A DNA stretch of 64,000 nt. Origin: Craterostigma plantagineum (lineage: Eukaryota > Streptophyta > Magnoliopsida > Lamiales > Linderniaceae). The stretch spans positions 434,001-498,000 of the forward strand of contig JAPQWV010000310.1 of NCBI GenBank assembly GCA_027422505.1, read 5' to 3'. The notes under the pieces were generated by a model. It was not told the origin of the DNA, ran no database searches, and worked only from the letters and a program-made list of their open reading frames with translations. This document shows, one piece after another, positions 1 through 10,145 of this stretch (positions are counted from its first letter, which is position 1; every line of letters begins with the position of its first letter). Both the position numbers and the translations under genes were made by a program.

Positions 1-773
1 GTAGGATGAACGACTTCATCAACCTAAAGCAAGAAGGAATGACTGTCGTGGAATATATACGCAAATTTGAAGAACTGTCGCGATTCGCTACACATATGGT
101 GGCAACAGAAGAACTTAGTAGCACGGTTCATGGTAGGCCTCAAACCAGAGGTCTACAGAGATGTTAGCATGGCTGGAACACGAGGAATGGCATTTACACA
201 TGTGGCGGAACGAGCGATCATAGCGGAACAGGCGGAGGCCCAGATCTTGAAGGCACATGAGGTGAAAAGAAAATTCGATAGCCAACAGGGAAGTGGAGGA
301 GACCGAAAACGACAATTTTTCGGAAAAGGCCCCAACAACAATCAGAATAATCGCCAGGGGCAACAAAGTTGGCAACCGAGGCCGAACCAAGGAGCAGCAA
401 ATATCCTAGGCCGACCTCCAAATCTCGCTCCACAGTGCCAACAATGCGGGCGATATCATACGGGTGTTTGCTTCAGAGTGGGATTCAATCCCAATATTCA
501 ATGCTTTCGATGTGGGAAGCTGGGGCATTTGGCCAGAACTTGTCAAGCGAGTGCGCCGCAGAACCAAACCCAAGCAGCGGTACGACCACCACCAGTTTCA
601 GCACGGGTGTTCACTTTGACGAATGAGGAGGTGGAGGAGAACCCAACTGTTCCAGCTCGGGTTTTTACTTTGACGAATAGGGAGGTGGAGCGAACACAGA
701 GGTTGTGTCGGGTACGTTAAATATTTTCAACACACCCACTTCTGTGTTAATGGATTCTGGAGCCACGCATTCA
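1..773 (+). pseudogene. Ty3/gypsy gag 3' part and first protease codons, remnant (copy A)
   Basis: Capsid/nucleocapsid end of a Ty3/gypsy Gag. The frame entering at base 3 shows the gag-domain motif NLKQEGMTVVEYIRKFEEL, then a one-base shift near 110-118 moves to the frame open from 67 to 720. That frame holds a capsid end (GLKPEVYRDV), an Arg/Gln-rich linker and a CCHC zinc knuckle CFRCGKLGHLARTC at about 502-543, preceded by a second Cys/His cluster CQQCGRYHTGVC. After another shift the protease active-site motif LMDSGATHS is readable near 748-771. There the element stops abruptly at antisense LINE sequence, and protease body, RT and RNase H are absent. The same codons in copy B join to an upstream start and PBS, so this is the truncated right part of the same remnant. 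The gag resembles plant chromovirus Gag; I am less sure of the exact lineage. Confidence 0.85.
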
Positions 774-2195
774 GGCGAAAGGATTTTGGTCTGCTTTAGT
801 GACATCCTCACGAATTAAAGGACGAAACAGGTGGGAGGTCCGGGTCCACGCATCAGATTTGGAGGGATTCGAAGTTGTACTCAACATGGGGCGATCCACA
901 TCAGCTGTTGTAGGCACACGTATGGCCTTGCCGTTCGCACCTACTTGGCTTGGCGCCAGTAAGAAACCCTACTCGCGGCCTCGAGCGGCGGAGACACATG
1001 AATAGCAGGAGCCGCCTTTGCAGCAGGCGCTGCCTTAGGCCTGCCATGGGTAGAAGGGGTGATGGCTGCCCGCGGGATAGAGGGGGGGCTGATGTGGCAG
1101 CTGTAGACCTGCTAGGAGAGCGCCGAGCCATCGGCACCCTCGATGGCTTAGACGACGACCGCTTGGGGCAATAAGAAGGGCCATGAGACCACGTACTACA
1201 CACCTCACTCTGGGCCGGCTTCCACTCGTACTCGACCCGGACAGGGATAATACCCGATACACCACCCTCCTCCGTGGGCATACGAAGATGAAAAACCTCC
1301 AGGAACGGTTCAGCGAGACTCTTCAGCACACAAACTCGGGCAAAGTCTATTCGATCACCATCCGCCGTAATACCATCAGTGAACAAAGGCGTCCCCACTG
1401 CAGTAGCCACGACACCAAGACCAGCGGCCGTCCAAAACTCTCCTGGCACATTCCAGAGTTTCACCCACAAGGGAACCTCCATGATTTCCTTGCGTTCAAA
1501 AGACATTCCAGGCCGCCATTCTTCCAAGAACAGTGGCTGCCCATTAAGAATTCACGGTCCCCCCTCAAGGACCGCACGTAAATCAGAATCAGTAGCAAAA
1601 CAGAACTTGAAAACACTATTGATCGTCGTCCGAACTTCAACTAGTCCCTTCCAGTGTGCCCTCCAGTAGCATTCGACGGTAGGAAAGTAAGGCTTCCGAC
1701 CGAGAAAAAACCCCACCAAAGTGTAGGCCCACCGGGCAAAACCTTGCTTAGCTACCTCCCAAGACGGGGCCACTTCAGTTATCCCATCAGCATGTGTAAC
1801 AGGTGGCGTATAGGCAAGAGGAACTCGGCGCGACGCACCAGTTTTAGGACCGCCTGGTTTGGGCTGGGTAGGGCAAACTCCCGCCACGACGTTAGCAAAG
1901 GTGGTGGCAGCCCGATCAGCCCGCATAGGGCGAGGAGTCATCTGCGGCGCAGCAATAGCAGCCGCGTCAGGCTTGGCAGCAGCAGCAACCACCTCAGACT
2001 CGGCCATGGCTTGATCCACGATAGGCGATCGTGCCTGTTCATCTTCCACAGCCCCCAAGGCCGAACAAGCCAAACAAGAGGCACCGGCGACGCAAGGGCA
2101 GCAGCGCGGGTGGCCATCGGCAACGTGGCAGCGGGACCAGCACCATCCGAGGTGGCACCAACGTTGAAAGCTTGCAAAGGCTGATCCTTACTCAA
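774..2195 (-). pseudogene. LINE-A ORF1, DUF4283/CCHC RNA-binding protein, broken (copy A)
   Basis: ORF1 of plant L1-type LINEs encodes an RNA-binding protein that packages the element RNA. The frame opens at TTG 2195 and shifts near 2080. It then runs 2073-1552 (GFARWAYTLVGFFLGRKPYF, start of DUF4283), hits an in-frame stop at 1549-1551 and continues in the same frame from 1527 to 901. The second part holds the end of DUF4283 and the CCHC knuckle CSTWSHGPSYC. The stop is a TGG-to-TGA change private to copy A, since copy B reads Trp there. The C-terminal basic/Ala-rich part is in another frame. The fragment ends at 774 before the ORF1 stop. Confidence 0.85.
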
Positions 2196-2640
2196 GGGAT
2201 GTGACTGTTCATCTTCCCCATGAGGTGCTTGGCGAGAAGGTCGGGGGATCCATGAGCAATCGGGCGCACAACGGGACTAGCGTCGTCCCCATTCTCAGCA
2301 GTGGCAAACGGCGCCGCAGGTGAGAGCATAACAGCCCGACGAGGCCGAAGGACGTAAGGCGAGAAGATGACTCGGCGCACCACCCTACCAGTCGGGACAG
2401 CATGACGATGGGCAGCCTGGGGGGAGATAGCAGGCGGCAGCACAGGCGCCGCGTTGGCAGACGCAACCGCCGGAGAACCAGTAGGGGACGGTCGGCCGAG
2501 GATACGATTGGCAAGACCCTTGAAACGAGCAGCATCTCAGCAGCGAAAGGAGGATAGGATGCGACCAACCCCTGAAGATCAGGGTCGGCATCCGCAGCTG
2601 GCGGTGGCATGGCCGGATCCCCATCGGACGTAGCATCCAT
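2192..2640 (-). pseudogene. LINE-A ORF0 (upstream ORF of the LINE), frameshifted
   Basis: The leading ORF starts with ATG at 2640 (MDATSDGDPAMPPPA). It shifts frame by one base near 2530-2545 and then runs open in the second frame to a stop at 2192 (ending NSHIP). The protein would be Ala/Pro-rich with a short conserved-looking segment, PDLQGLVASYPPF, followed after the shift by RFKGLANRILGRP. A comparable segment, PDYEILRNNIPTF, occurs near the start of the first ORF of LINE-B. The stop TGA overlaps the TTGA from which the ORF1 frame opens (2195). I do not know a function; by position it would be a 5' accessory ORF of the element. Confidence 0.5.
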
Positions 2641-2700
2641 AGGAGGAGGATGATGAATAAGGGAAGACGAAAAGGTGGCAACTAGAGAGAATTCGTCCTA

Positions 2701-2705
2701 GAGAG
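2701..2705. repeat. Target-site duplication GAGAG, left of CRM-like element
   Basis: GAGAG directly precedes the left LTR and is repeated at 9336-9340 after the right LTR. Copy B has a single GAGAG at the matching place (40052-40056), which confirms a 5-bp duplication made by the integrase. Confidence 0.93.
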
Positions 2706-3637
2706 TGATGTGAACCTCGATTGGGAGCACGAGTTTCACCTAGAAAAGACCGTGCCTTGAATGGCGAAGGATGCAACTATATGTTTCTAACTAATCCTCA
2801 AGCGAACCCAACAACAATAGGTATATTAAACCTATCACCTTTGGATCACACACGAAGAAGTGTCCCGGATACCCCACCCCGTATGACCTAGCGAACCCAA
2901 CAACAATAGGTATATGAAACCTATCACCTTTGAATCACGAAGGCTATATGAAGATGGTTTTGGCGCCACAACTAAATGGAACGAGTTTAGTTGATAAGCC
3001 GGGAAGTATTTGCACGTAAATTGCAAAGACTCGAACTAGCACTCGGAGAGCTAGGGAAAAGGAAAACCTTACAAGTTCAAAAAAATAATTCTTCTTAAAA
3101 TTCGTCCATACATAGCTTATTAATAGAAGACTAGGCTAAAAGCATTAAATAAACTACTTTGACTAAAAAAATGAAGACTTAATGCATTGTATGACTTCAA
3201 GGTAACTTTTGATGACTTTTGATGACTTCAAGATGAACTTTTGAATGACTCTTTGGCTTCTTTCATGCATGCCACGAATTTGCCTTCCCAACTTGACTTG
3301 GACCACTTTCATTGATCTTGAGATGGGACTTGAAAGGTCATGGACGAGTTTGACTTTTCTTGACTTTCATTGGGCCTTCTTTTCAGCTCCTTCTTGGGTC
3401 GATTGGTTGGGCCTTGTTACTTCCAAAAGGTTGATAGATTTGGGCCTGTATTTATGAGAATTAGCCTCATTGTCTTGGGCTTCCATAAAGAGTTTGCTCA
3501 AGGCCTCATTCATCTTCTTCTTCCTTAATCTAGTCAACGGGCCGGCCATTCCTTCGAGCGCGTTCGGTGGACTAATGTTTCGGAAGGTTTCTCCTTGTCT
3601 CATGTTGTCTTTCGAGCTTGCGCCCTGGACCGCATCA
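2706..3637 (-). repeat. 3' LTR of CRM-like element (left end on + strand)
   Basis: This is the partner LTR, 932 bp with the same termini and no visible difference from 8404-9335. Its minus-strand 5' portion (3637-3367) encodes the last 89 residues of Pol. Confidence 0.93.
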
Positions 3638-4919
3638 TCTCCCCCTTCTTGAAAATGATTCGTCCTCGAATCAGCTTGACCTACATCAAATTCAAAAGGA
3701 GTCAGGTCAGTCACATTAAAGGAAGTACTTACCCCATAGTCTCCGGGAAGATCTAGCTTGTAGGCGTTATCGTTAATTCGTGCTATGATTTGAAAAGGCC
3801 CATCGCCGCGAGGATGGAGCTTGGTTCGTCGAGATGCGGGAAACCTCTCCTTGCGCATATGCACCCAAACCCAATCACCGGGTTCAAATACCATCTTCTT
3901 TCGGCCTTTGTTCGCCTGCTTTGCATATTGCATAGTGCGCCTCTCAATGTTGGCTCGTGCTTGTTCGTGAAGTTTCTTTACTGTTTCTGCCCTCTTTTCT
4001 CCATCTAAACTGAACTTTTCGTTAGTAGGCAAAGGGGAAAGATCTAAGGGAGTCAAGGGATTAAAACCATATACGAGCTCAAAAGGAGAAAACTTCGTCG
4101 ATGTATGTACTGTACGATTATAAGCAAATTCAGCAATAGGTAAACACTCCTCCCAACCTTTCAAGTTTTTACTGATAATTGCCCGAAGTACAGCTCCCAA
4201 AGTGCGGTTTGTTACCTCGGTTTGTCCATCCGTTTGCGGGTGACTTGTAGTGGAGAACAATAGTTTCGTTCCCAACTTACCCCAAAGTGTTTTCCAGAAG
4301 TAGCTTAGAAACTTAACGTCCCTGTCCGACACGACTGACTTTGGAACACCATGAAGGCGCACAATTTCCTTGAAAAACAAGTCTGAAATCTGTTTGGCAT
4401 CGTTAGTCTTTTTACAAGCAATAAAATGTGCCATTTTTGAAAACCGATCAACAACTACAAGAACAGAATCCATTCCTCGTGGCGAACGGGGTAATCCAAG
4501 GATAAAATCCATAGAAATATCGGTCCACGGAGAAAAAGGAATAGGAAGTGGAGTATACAAACCGTGGGGACGGGAAGTAGACTTAGCACGCTTGCAATCG
4601 ATACACCGGTCACATATCCTTTCAACATCTTTTTTCATGTTAGGCCAAAAAAAATGCTCACGCAATATATCAATAGTTTTCAAGATACCAAAATGACCCA
4701 TTAAACCCCACTATGAGCCTCACGAATTAAAAGTTCTCTTAGCGAGCATGAAGGAATGCACATTTTATTTTCTTTAAACAAAAAACCTTCATGTCGATAA
4801 AACTTGTTGAATGCTCCCTTCTCACATGCTTTAAAAACAGTGGCAAAATCAAGATCAGATTCATACAAGTCTTTAATAAATTCAAAGCCCATGATTTCCG
4901 CACTTAAAGTAGTAATCAA
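3367..4919 (-). pseudogene. CRM-like integrase with C-terminal tail encoded in the LTR
   Basis: This is the continuation of pol. A frame from 4919 gives the RNase H/integrase linker up to REAHSG and stops at 4701. A one-base deletion in a C/G run near 4706 separates it from the main integrase frame 4701-3367 (444 codons). The HHCC zinc finger is split by that shift (first His in REAHSG; GHFG and CDRCIDC after it). The catalytic triad is visible as DFILGLP, VVSDRD and GQTEVTNR, followed by a GPY/F-type module (GDGPFQIIARINDNAYKLDL). Residues from about 356 on (DAVQGASSKDN to the stop), including a basic PLTRLRKKKMNEALSKLF segment, are encoded inside the 3' LTR. This is characteristic of CRM elements, where the C-terminal tail is thought to direct integration. 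Confidence 0.9.
3638..3650 (-). promoter_or_regulatory. Polypurine tract
   Basis: The minus strand reads AAGAAGGGGGAGA immediately before the 3' LTR and serves as plus-strand DNA primer. The tract is also translated as part of the Pol C-terminus. Confidence 0.85.
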
Positions 4920-7900
4920 AGAGTACCTTCGTGAGAGTGCGTCGGCAACAACATTTTCTTTACCTTTCTTGTATTGAACGACGTATGGAATGCCTCAATA
5001 AATGAAATCCACTTGGCGTGCCTCTTGTGGAGATTTTTCTGCCCCTTTAGATACTTTATCGATTCATGATCGGTATGAATCACGAACTCCTTCGGCAAGA
5101 GATAATGCTGCCACGTCTCCAACGCCCTCACAACAGCATACAACTCTTTATCGTACGTTGGGTAATTCGAAGTAGCGCCGTTAAGCTTCTCACTAAAGTA
5201 GGCGATTGGTCTGCCTCCTTGAAGTAACACTGCACCAATACCTACACCTGAAGCATCACATTCAATCTCAAAGGTTTTAGAAAAATCCGGCAAGGCTAAG
5301 ATAGGGGCATGAGTTAAGTCATGCTTAAGTTCCTCGAAGGCTTTTTGCTGAGAGTCGCCCCATTCAAATTTAACATTCTTCTTTACCAACTCGTTAAGCG
5401 GGGCTGCCTTCGTAGAAAAATTCTTAACAAATCGGCGGTAGAAACTTGCAAGCCCATGGAAAGATCTTATCTCGGACACATTGGTAGGTGTCGGCCACTC
5501 GTGAATAGCCTTTACCTTTGTCTCGTCAACACGCAAACCCTTAGCACTTACAACATAGCCAAGAAAAATAATTTCTTCCATGCAAAACATGCACTTTTTA
5601 GCATTAGCATATAGTTTTTCTTTTCTAAGGGTGGTAAGCACGAGTTTAATATGCTCAATATGATCTACCATGCTTTTACTATAAACCATAATGTCATCAA
5701 AGTAAACAACAACAAATTTACCAATAAAATGTCGTAGCACATGGTTCATAAGTCGCATAAAAGTACTAGGGGCGTTCGTTAGACCAAATGGCATAACTAA
5801 CCACTCATAGAGGCCAAATTTTGTTTTAAAAGCCGTTTTCCACTCGTCGCCTTCTTTCATTCTAATTTGATGATAACCAGATTTCAAGTCAATTTTTGAA
5901 AACATGCGAGCACCATAAAGCTCATCAAGCATATCATCTAGCCTAGGAATCGGGTGACGATACTTAATGGTAATTTTATTAACAGCGCGAGAATCTATGC
6001 ACATACGCCACGTACCATCTTTCTTTGGGACGAGAATTACCGGGACAGCGCATGGACTAAGGGACTCGCGGATTAACCCCTTCGAAAGCAACTCGTCAAC
6101 TTGTTTTTGTAATTCTTTTGTCTCCTCCGGATTTGCACGATAGGCGGGTCGGTTCGGTATGGCTGATCCGGGCAGGAATTCAATCTCGTGCTCGATCCCC
6201 CTAATCGGCGGTAGCTCGCATGGCATTTCATCGGGCAAAACATCTGCAAAATCTTTCAAAACATCCACGATTTCCAAAGGTATGGAATTCGGAAGATCGT
6301 TAGAGATAGCATCGCTCAGTAAGAGAAGGTAAATTGGCTTGCGAGAAGCCATGGCCCGATCAACATCTCTCACGCTAGCGAAGAAAGCGCCTTTTTTCTC
6401 ACTTGCTTTCGGCTCTTTTTTCATATTTTTTTCTTTTTCTTTTTCCTCATTTTTTCCTCCCTCACTCGCTTTTTGCTCCTCTCTACTCTCATGTTTTCTT
6501 TTTTCGCTCATCTTGATCTGCTCTTTGTAAACTTGTTGCGGTGTCAATGGAACAAGCGTGTATGTCTTATTCTGGTGGACGATCTTGTATTTATTCGTCT
6601 TTCCCTTATGTTCAGCGTCACGATCAAACTCCCAAGGACGTCCAAGCAATATATGACCAGCACTCATCGGGACAACATCGCACAAAACCTCATCTTCGTA
6701 CTTGCCGATCGAGAACTTCACTAGAGCTTGTCGATTGACCCTTATCTCACCACTATCGTTCAACCACCGTAACCGATATGGAGACGGATGTTTGACCAAG
6801 GGTAACCCAAGCTTCTCTACAAGGTATGAACTAACACAATTAGTGCAACTTCCGCCATCAATTATCATCATGCATACCTTTTCTTGGACCTTGCATCGGG
6901 TGTGGAAGATGTTATGTCTTTGTGAGTCGTCTTCTTTTACTTGTACGTTCAACGCCCTCATGGTAACAAGAAGCTCGTCACAACTTGATTCGTGTTGTTC
7001 GCCTTCATCTTCATGTTCTTGTTCCGCATCGCTATCACACTCACTTACGTACGTACCATCATCGAGTATGACCATGGTTTTCGTGTTCGGACATTGTGAT
7101 GCGATGTGGCCCTTTCCTAAACACTTAAAACATGTCACACGAGAAGAAGTACCCTTACTTGATTCACCTTTCGAGAAGTTCTTGGGATCGTTCTTCTTTG
7201 GTTCTGATTTCTTCTCGACTTCACCATCTCGCTTCGGGTGACTAGGGTTTTTCCACGGGGTCGGCTTAGAAGCTCGGTTGTCTTTCCTCTTTAGTTGGCG
7301 CTCTACCTTCTCAGCCATGTGTAGCATCTCCTCCATGTCAAGATAGTGCTGCAACTCGACGATGTCGGCAATCTCTCGCCTCAACCCTCGTAAGAACCGA
7401 GCCATGGTAGCTTCCGGATCTTCCTCGACATTAGCTCTTGTCATCGCCGTATCTAACTCTTGGTAATATTCCTCGACACTCCTCGATCCTTGCACCATGC
7501 TTTGAAGCTTGTTGTACAGCTCACGATAGTAATGAGGGGGAACAAATCGCTTCCTCAAAATCGCTTTCATCTCGGCCCACGTTCTGATTGGTCGTTCGCG
7601 ATTTCTTCGCCTTGTCGCCACTAGTTTGTCCCACCATGCTAATGCGTAGTTCTGGAATTCAAGTGATGCGAGCTGAACCTTCTTCTCTTCGGAGTAATTG
7701 TGGAGTGAGAATATTTTCTCGACCTTGGCCTCCCACTCAATATAGGCTTCGGGATCGCTTTTCCCTTGAAAACTTGGAATACTCATTTTGATACCTCTTA
7801 GATCATCGTCGTTTCCTCCTCTCCGTTCTCTCCTCCTGTTATCTCGTGAGACGTCGGACCGCTCCCCATCCTCATCTTCGTCAGAAGTATTATGTCGTCG

Positions 7901-8041
7901 ATTGCGGTTGAAATTCGTTTCTAGCTGGTCCATCCGGTCCAACATGGTTTCCATTATGCGGTTAAATTGAGCTGCTATAGTATCCGCCAATGCTCGTTGA
8001 AATAAATTCGGGACTTCTTGGCGATTTTCGTCGTCGGCCAT
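4916..8041 (-). pseudogene. CRM-like Gag-protease-RT-RNase H polyprotein (frameshifted end)
   Basis: 1041 codons starting at ATG 8041. Gag covers residues about 80-260 ([16 protein letters not shown] at 114-129). The CCHC knuckle [14 protein letters not shown] lies at 304-317, and the protease active site IIDGGSCTN at 393-401 has the DGG form common in plant gypsy elements. A Lys/Glu-rich linker spans about 505-550. RT has CIDSRAVNK near 681 and the catalytic YFDD at 780-783, and RNase H begins at about 925 (IECDASG). Product roles are capsid formation, polyprotein cleavage and cDNA synthesis. The RNase H end is lost to a single-base deletion near 4988, after which the frame reads 20 or so wrong residues to a stop at 4916. 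Otherwise the frame is intact. Confidence 0.93.
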
Positions 8042-8388
8042 GGTATTTCTCCGTTGGTTGAAGGCTTATGTGAAAGGTAGGATCACTCACACTCTTTTTT
8101 TTTTCTTCCTTATCCGTGAACCCCCCGAGACTCGTTCTAACCTCGCAAAAACGTAGACGAAATACCCACTCAACTTGACAACTAATATTACGAAGGACAC
8201 CAACCGAGGCGTAAGAAGACTCAAGAATAAAAACCCTCTCTCCTTTTTTTTTTACTTTCCTTTTTTTTTTCGAGCTTTCCTTTTTTTTTTTTTGCACACT
8301 TTTTTTTTTCGATTCTTTTTTTTTTTTTGTTTTTTTTTTCGTTTTTTTTTTTTTTTTTTTTTTGGATAAACAACCCTCAAGGCAACTC
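8042..8388 (-). other. A-rich leader of CRM-like element between PBS and gag
   Basis: About 350 bases of untranslated leader. On the minus strand it consists largely of oligo(A) runs (plus-strand T runs at about 8253-8363, the longest more than 20) broken by single G or C residues. A Lys-rich open frame here is a by-product of the A runs. Such runs are prone to length error in sequencing. Confidence 0.7.
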
Positions 8389-8400
8389 GCTCTGATACCA
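8389..8400 (-). promoter_or_regulatory. Primer binding site for initiator tRNA-Met
   Basis: The minus strand reads TGGTATCAGAGC three bases after the end of the 5' LTR. This is the standard complement of the 3' end of plant initiator tRNA-Met, used to prime minus-strand DNA synthesis. Confidence 0.93.
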
Positions 8401-8403
8401 AAC

Positions 8404-9335
8404 TGATGTGAACCTCGATTGGGAGCACGAGTTTCACCTAGAAAAGACCGTGCCTTGAATGGCGAAGGATGCAACTATATGTTTCTAACTAATCCTCAAG
8501 CGAACCCAACAACAATAGGTATATTAAACCTATCACCTTTGGATCACACACGAAGAAGTGTCCCGGATACCCCACCCCGTATGACCTAGCGAACCCAACA
8601 ACAATAGGTATATGAAACCTATCACCTTTGAATCACGAAGGCTATATGAAGATGGTTTTGGCGCCACAACTAAATGGAACGAGTTTAGTTGATAAGCCGG
8701 GAAGTATTTGCACGTAAATTGCAAAGACTCGAACTAGCACTCGGAGAGCTAGGGAAAAGGAAAACCTTACAAGTTCAAAAAAATAATTCTTCTTAAAATT
8801 CGTCCATACATAGCTTATTAATAGAAGACTAGGCTAAAAGCATTAAATAAACTACTTTGACTAAAAAAATGAAGACTTAATGCATTGTATGACTTCAAGG
8901 TAACTTTTGATGACTTTTGATGACTTCAAGATGAACTTTTGAATGACTCTTTGGCTTCTTTCATGCATGCCACGAATTTGCCTTCCCAACTTGACTTGGA
9001 CCACTTTCATTGATCTTGAGATGGGACTTGAAAGGTCATGGACGAGTTTGACTTTTCTTGACTTTCATTGGGCCTTCTTTTCAGCTCCTTCTTGGGTCGA
9101 TTGGTTGGGCCTTGTTACTTCCAAAAGGTTGATAGATTTGGGCCTGTATTTATGAGAATTAGCCTCATTGTCTTGGGCTTCCATAAAGAGTTTGCTCAAG
9201 GCCTCATTCATCTTCTTCTTCCTTAATCTAGTCAACGGGCCGGCCATTCCTTCGAGCGCGTTCGGTGGACTAATGTTTCGGAAGGTTTCTCCTTGTCTCA
9301 TGTTGTCTTTCGAGCTTGCGCCCTGGACCGCATCA
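8404..9335 (-). repeat. 5' LTR of CRM-like element (right end on + strand)
   Basis: This is the 932-bp LTR upstream of the PBS on the minus strand. It begins TGATGCGGTCC and ends GTTCACATCA on that strand. It must supply the promoter and transcription start; I did not locate a convincing TATA box. Its first 270 bases also match the C-terminal pol codons of the other LTR, which explains a spurious open frame near 9065-9330. Confidence 0.93.
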
Positions 9336-9340
9336 GAGAG
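9336..9340. repeat. Target-site duplication GAGAG, right of CRM-like element
   Basis: Second copy of the 5-bp target; see 2701-2705. Confidence 0.93.
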
Positions 9341-9452
9341 ATAAATCTTAGGTAGTTGAAGGCAACTTTTCAATTTCAATGGACTTTGTGCTAGGTTTGC
9401 CGAGGACAAGAAAAGGACGAGACTCCATCTTTTTAGTGGTCGACAGATTTTC
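9341..9452 (+). pseudogene. Gypsy integrase remnant, left piece (copy A, split by LINE-B)
   Basis: From ATG 9379 the frame reads the integrase catalytic start [18 protein letters not shown] and VVDRFS, then is cut by LINE-B inside the VVDRFS codons. The rest of the gene resumes at 16129. In copy B the two pieces are contiguous (40095-40750). It is CRM/chromovirus-like but much more decayed than the integrase of the complete element. Confidence 0.85.
9437..9452. repeat. 16-bp target-site duplication, left of LINE-B
   Basis: The 16 bases TGGTCGACAGATTTTC occur here and again at 16129-16144. Copy B has them once (40153-40168). The length and the lack of LTRs fit target-primed reverse transcription. 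Confidence 0.93.
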
Positions 9453-10145
9453 TTTTGGAAAGTGTTCACTAAACGAAAGAAGCAGGAGTACAAGGACAGC
9501 GTACATGATAACGCTCACGACGCTACAAGCGGAAACAATCTACCGACCAGACAGCACAACAAGACCAAAACAGCCCAGACACCAACGAGGTCCCAACAAG
9601 ACCAAGCCAAGAACAGAGACAACTAACACAAGGTTACAACAACCAACACAAGGTAACAAAGGCAAAGGAGGTGTCAATCTCCAAAATCAAACAACAGGAG
9701 TCTGGCACCAGTTGTAGTGCCAGCAGGGCAGTCGGTTGATGTGCAAATAAGTGCCAGAGCACAGCGGAGGAAGACTTCCAGGCGGAAAGTCCAAACGGAG
9801 GGATGAAGTGCAGCGAGTGCGTCCGCGGGTCTGGTCGGGGAACGGCGTAGAAGCCTACTCCTGTTTCTTTCCTCCAGGGTAGACACCCAGCAAGTGAGCC
9901 TGCCGGCGGCACGCGCAAGCAGGAAGGAATCCCCAAGTGAAGCAGCAGCCAGTCCAACCTGCAGACAAGCAAAGTGGAGCACAGTACGAGAACCAGAAGA
10001 GAAAGAGAAAGCGAAGGAAAGGGGATGGGGGGGGGGGTGTGGGGAGAGGGGGAAATGGGGTGAGGTGGGGTCTCTCTTGGCGTCCATCCGACGCAGCCAT
10101 CAGCCCACCAAAACCAGGATCGAAGCAAGACCAGTCCCAAGCAAC
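9453..10145 (-). other. LINE-B 3' UTR
   Basis: About 690 bases after the ORF2 stop. On the minus strand it is pyrimidine- and GT-rich, with a C run at about 10027-10037 and repeated TTGTGTTGG/TTGTTG-like words near 9600-9680. Open frames on both strands here are composition artefacts. In LINEs this region is recognised by the element's own RT. Confidence 0.75.

Larger units (their letters stand above)
774..2700 (-). mobile_element. LINE-A: antisense 5' fragment of an L1-type LINE (copy A)
   Basis: Minus-strand LINE sequence containing the 5' region, a leading ORF (ORF0) and most of ORF1, ending inside the last part of ORF1 at the junction with gag. It is closely related to LINE-2 at 53581-58791, whose plus strand matches the reverse complement from about 2205 down to 774. 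No ORF2, 3' UTR or poly(A) is present. This is a 3'-truncated LINE, the reverse of the usual 5' truncation, so the fragment was shaped by deletion or rearrangement and not by simple target-primed reverse transcription. No target-site duplication is visible around it. Confidence 0.85.
2706..9335 (-). mobile_element. Complete CRM-like Ty3/gypsy chromovirus, minus orientation
   Basis: A 6630-bp LTR retrotransposon. Read on the minus strand it has a 5' LTR (8404-9335), a tRNA-iMet PBS (8389-8400), an A-rich leader, gag-pol (8041 to 3367), a polypurine tract (3638-3650) and a 3' LTR (2706-3637). Both LTRs are 932 bp, and I see no difference between them by eye, so it inserted very recently. LTR ends are TGATG...CATCA, pol runs into the 3' LTR, and the Gag motif [16 protein letters not shown] plus WWDKL is present; together these match the CRM (centromeric retrotransposon) clade. 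Two single-base frameshifts in pol (about 4988 and 4706) make this copy non-autonomous unless they are assembly errors. It inserted into copy A only. Confidence 0.93.

Noticed and set aside
2835..3026. 63-codon minus ORF (repeated at 8533-8724)
   Set aside because: Lies entirely in the LTRs, with no start context or conservation beyond LTR identity.
8175..8474. Phe-rich and Lys-rich ORFs on both strands
   Set aside because: They are translations of the oligo(T)/oligo(A) leader and LTR edge of the CRM-like element.
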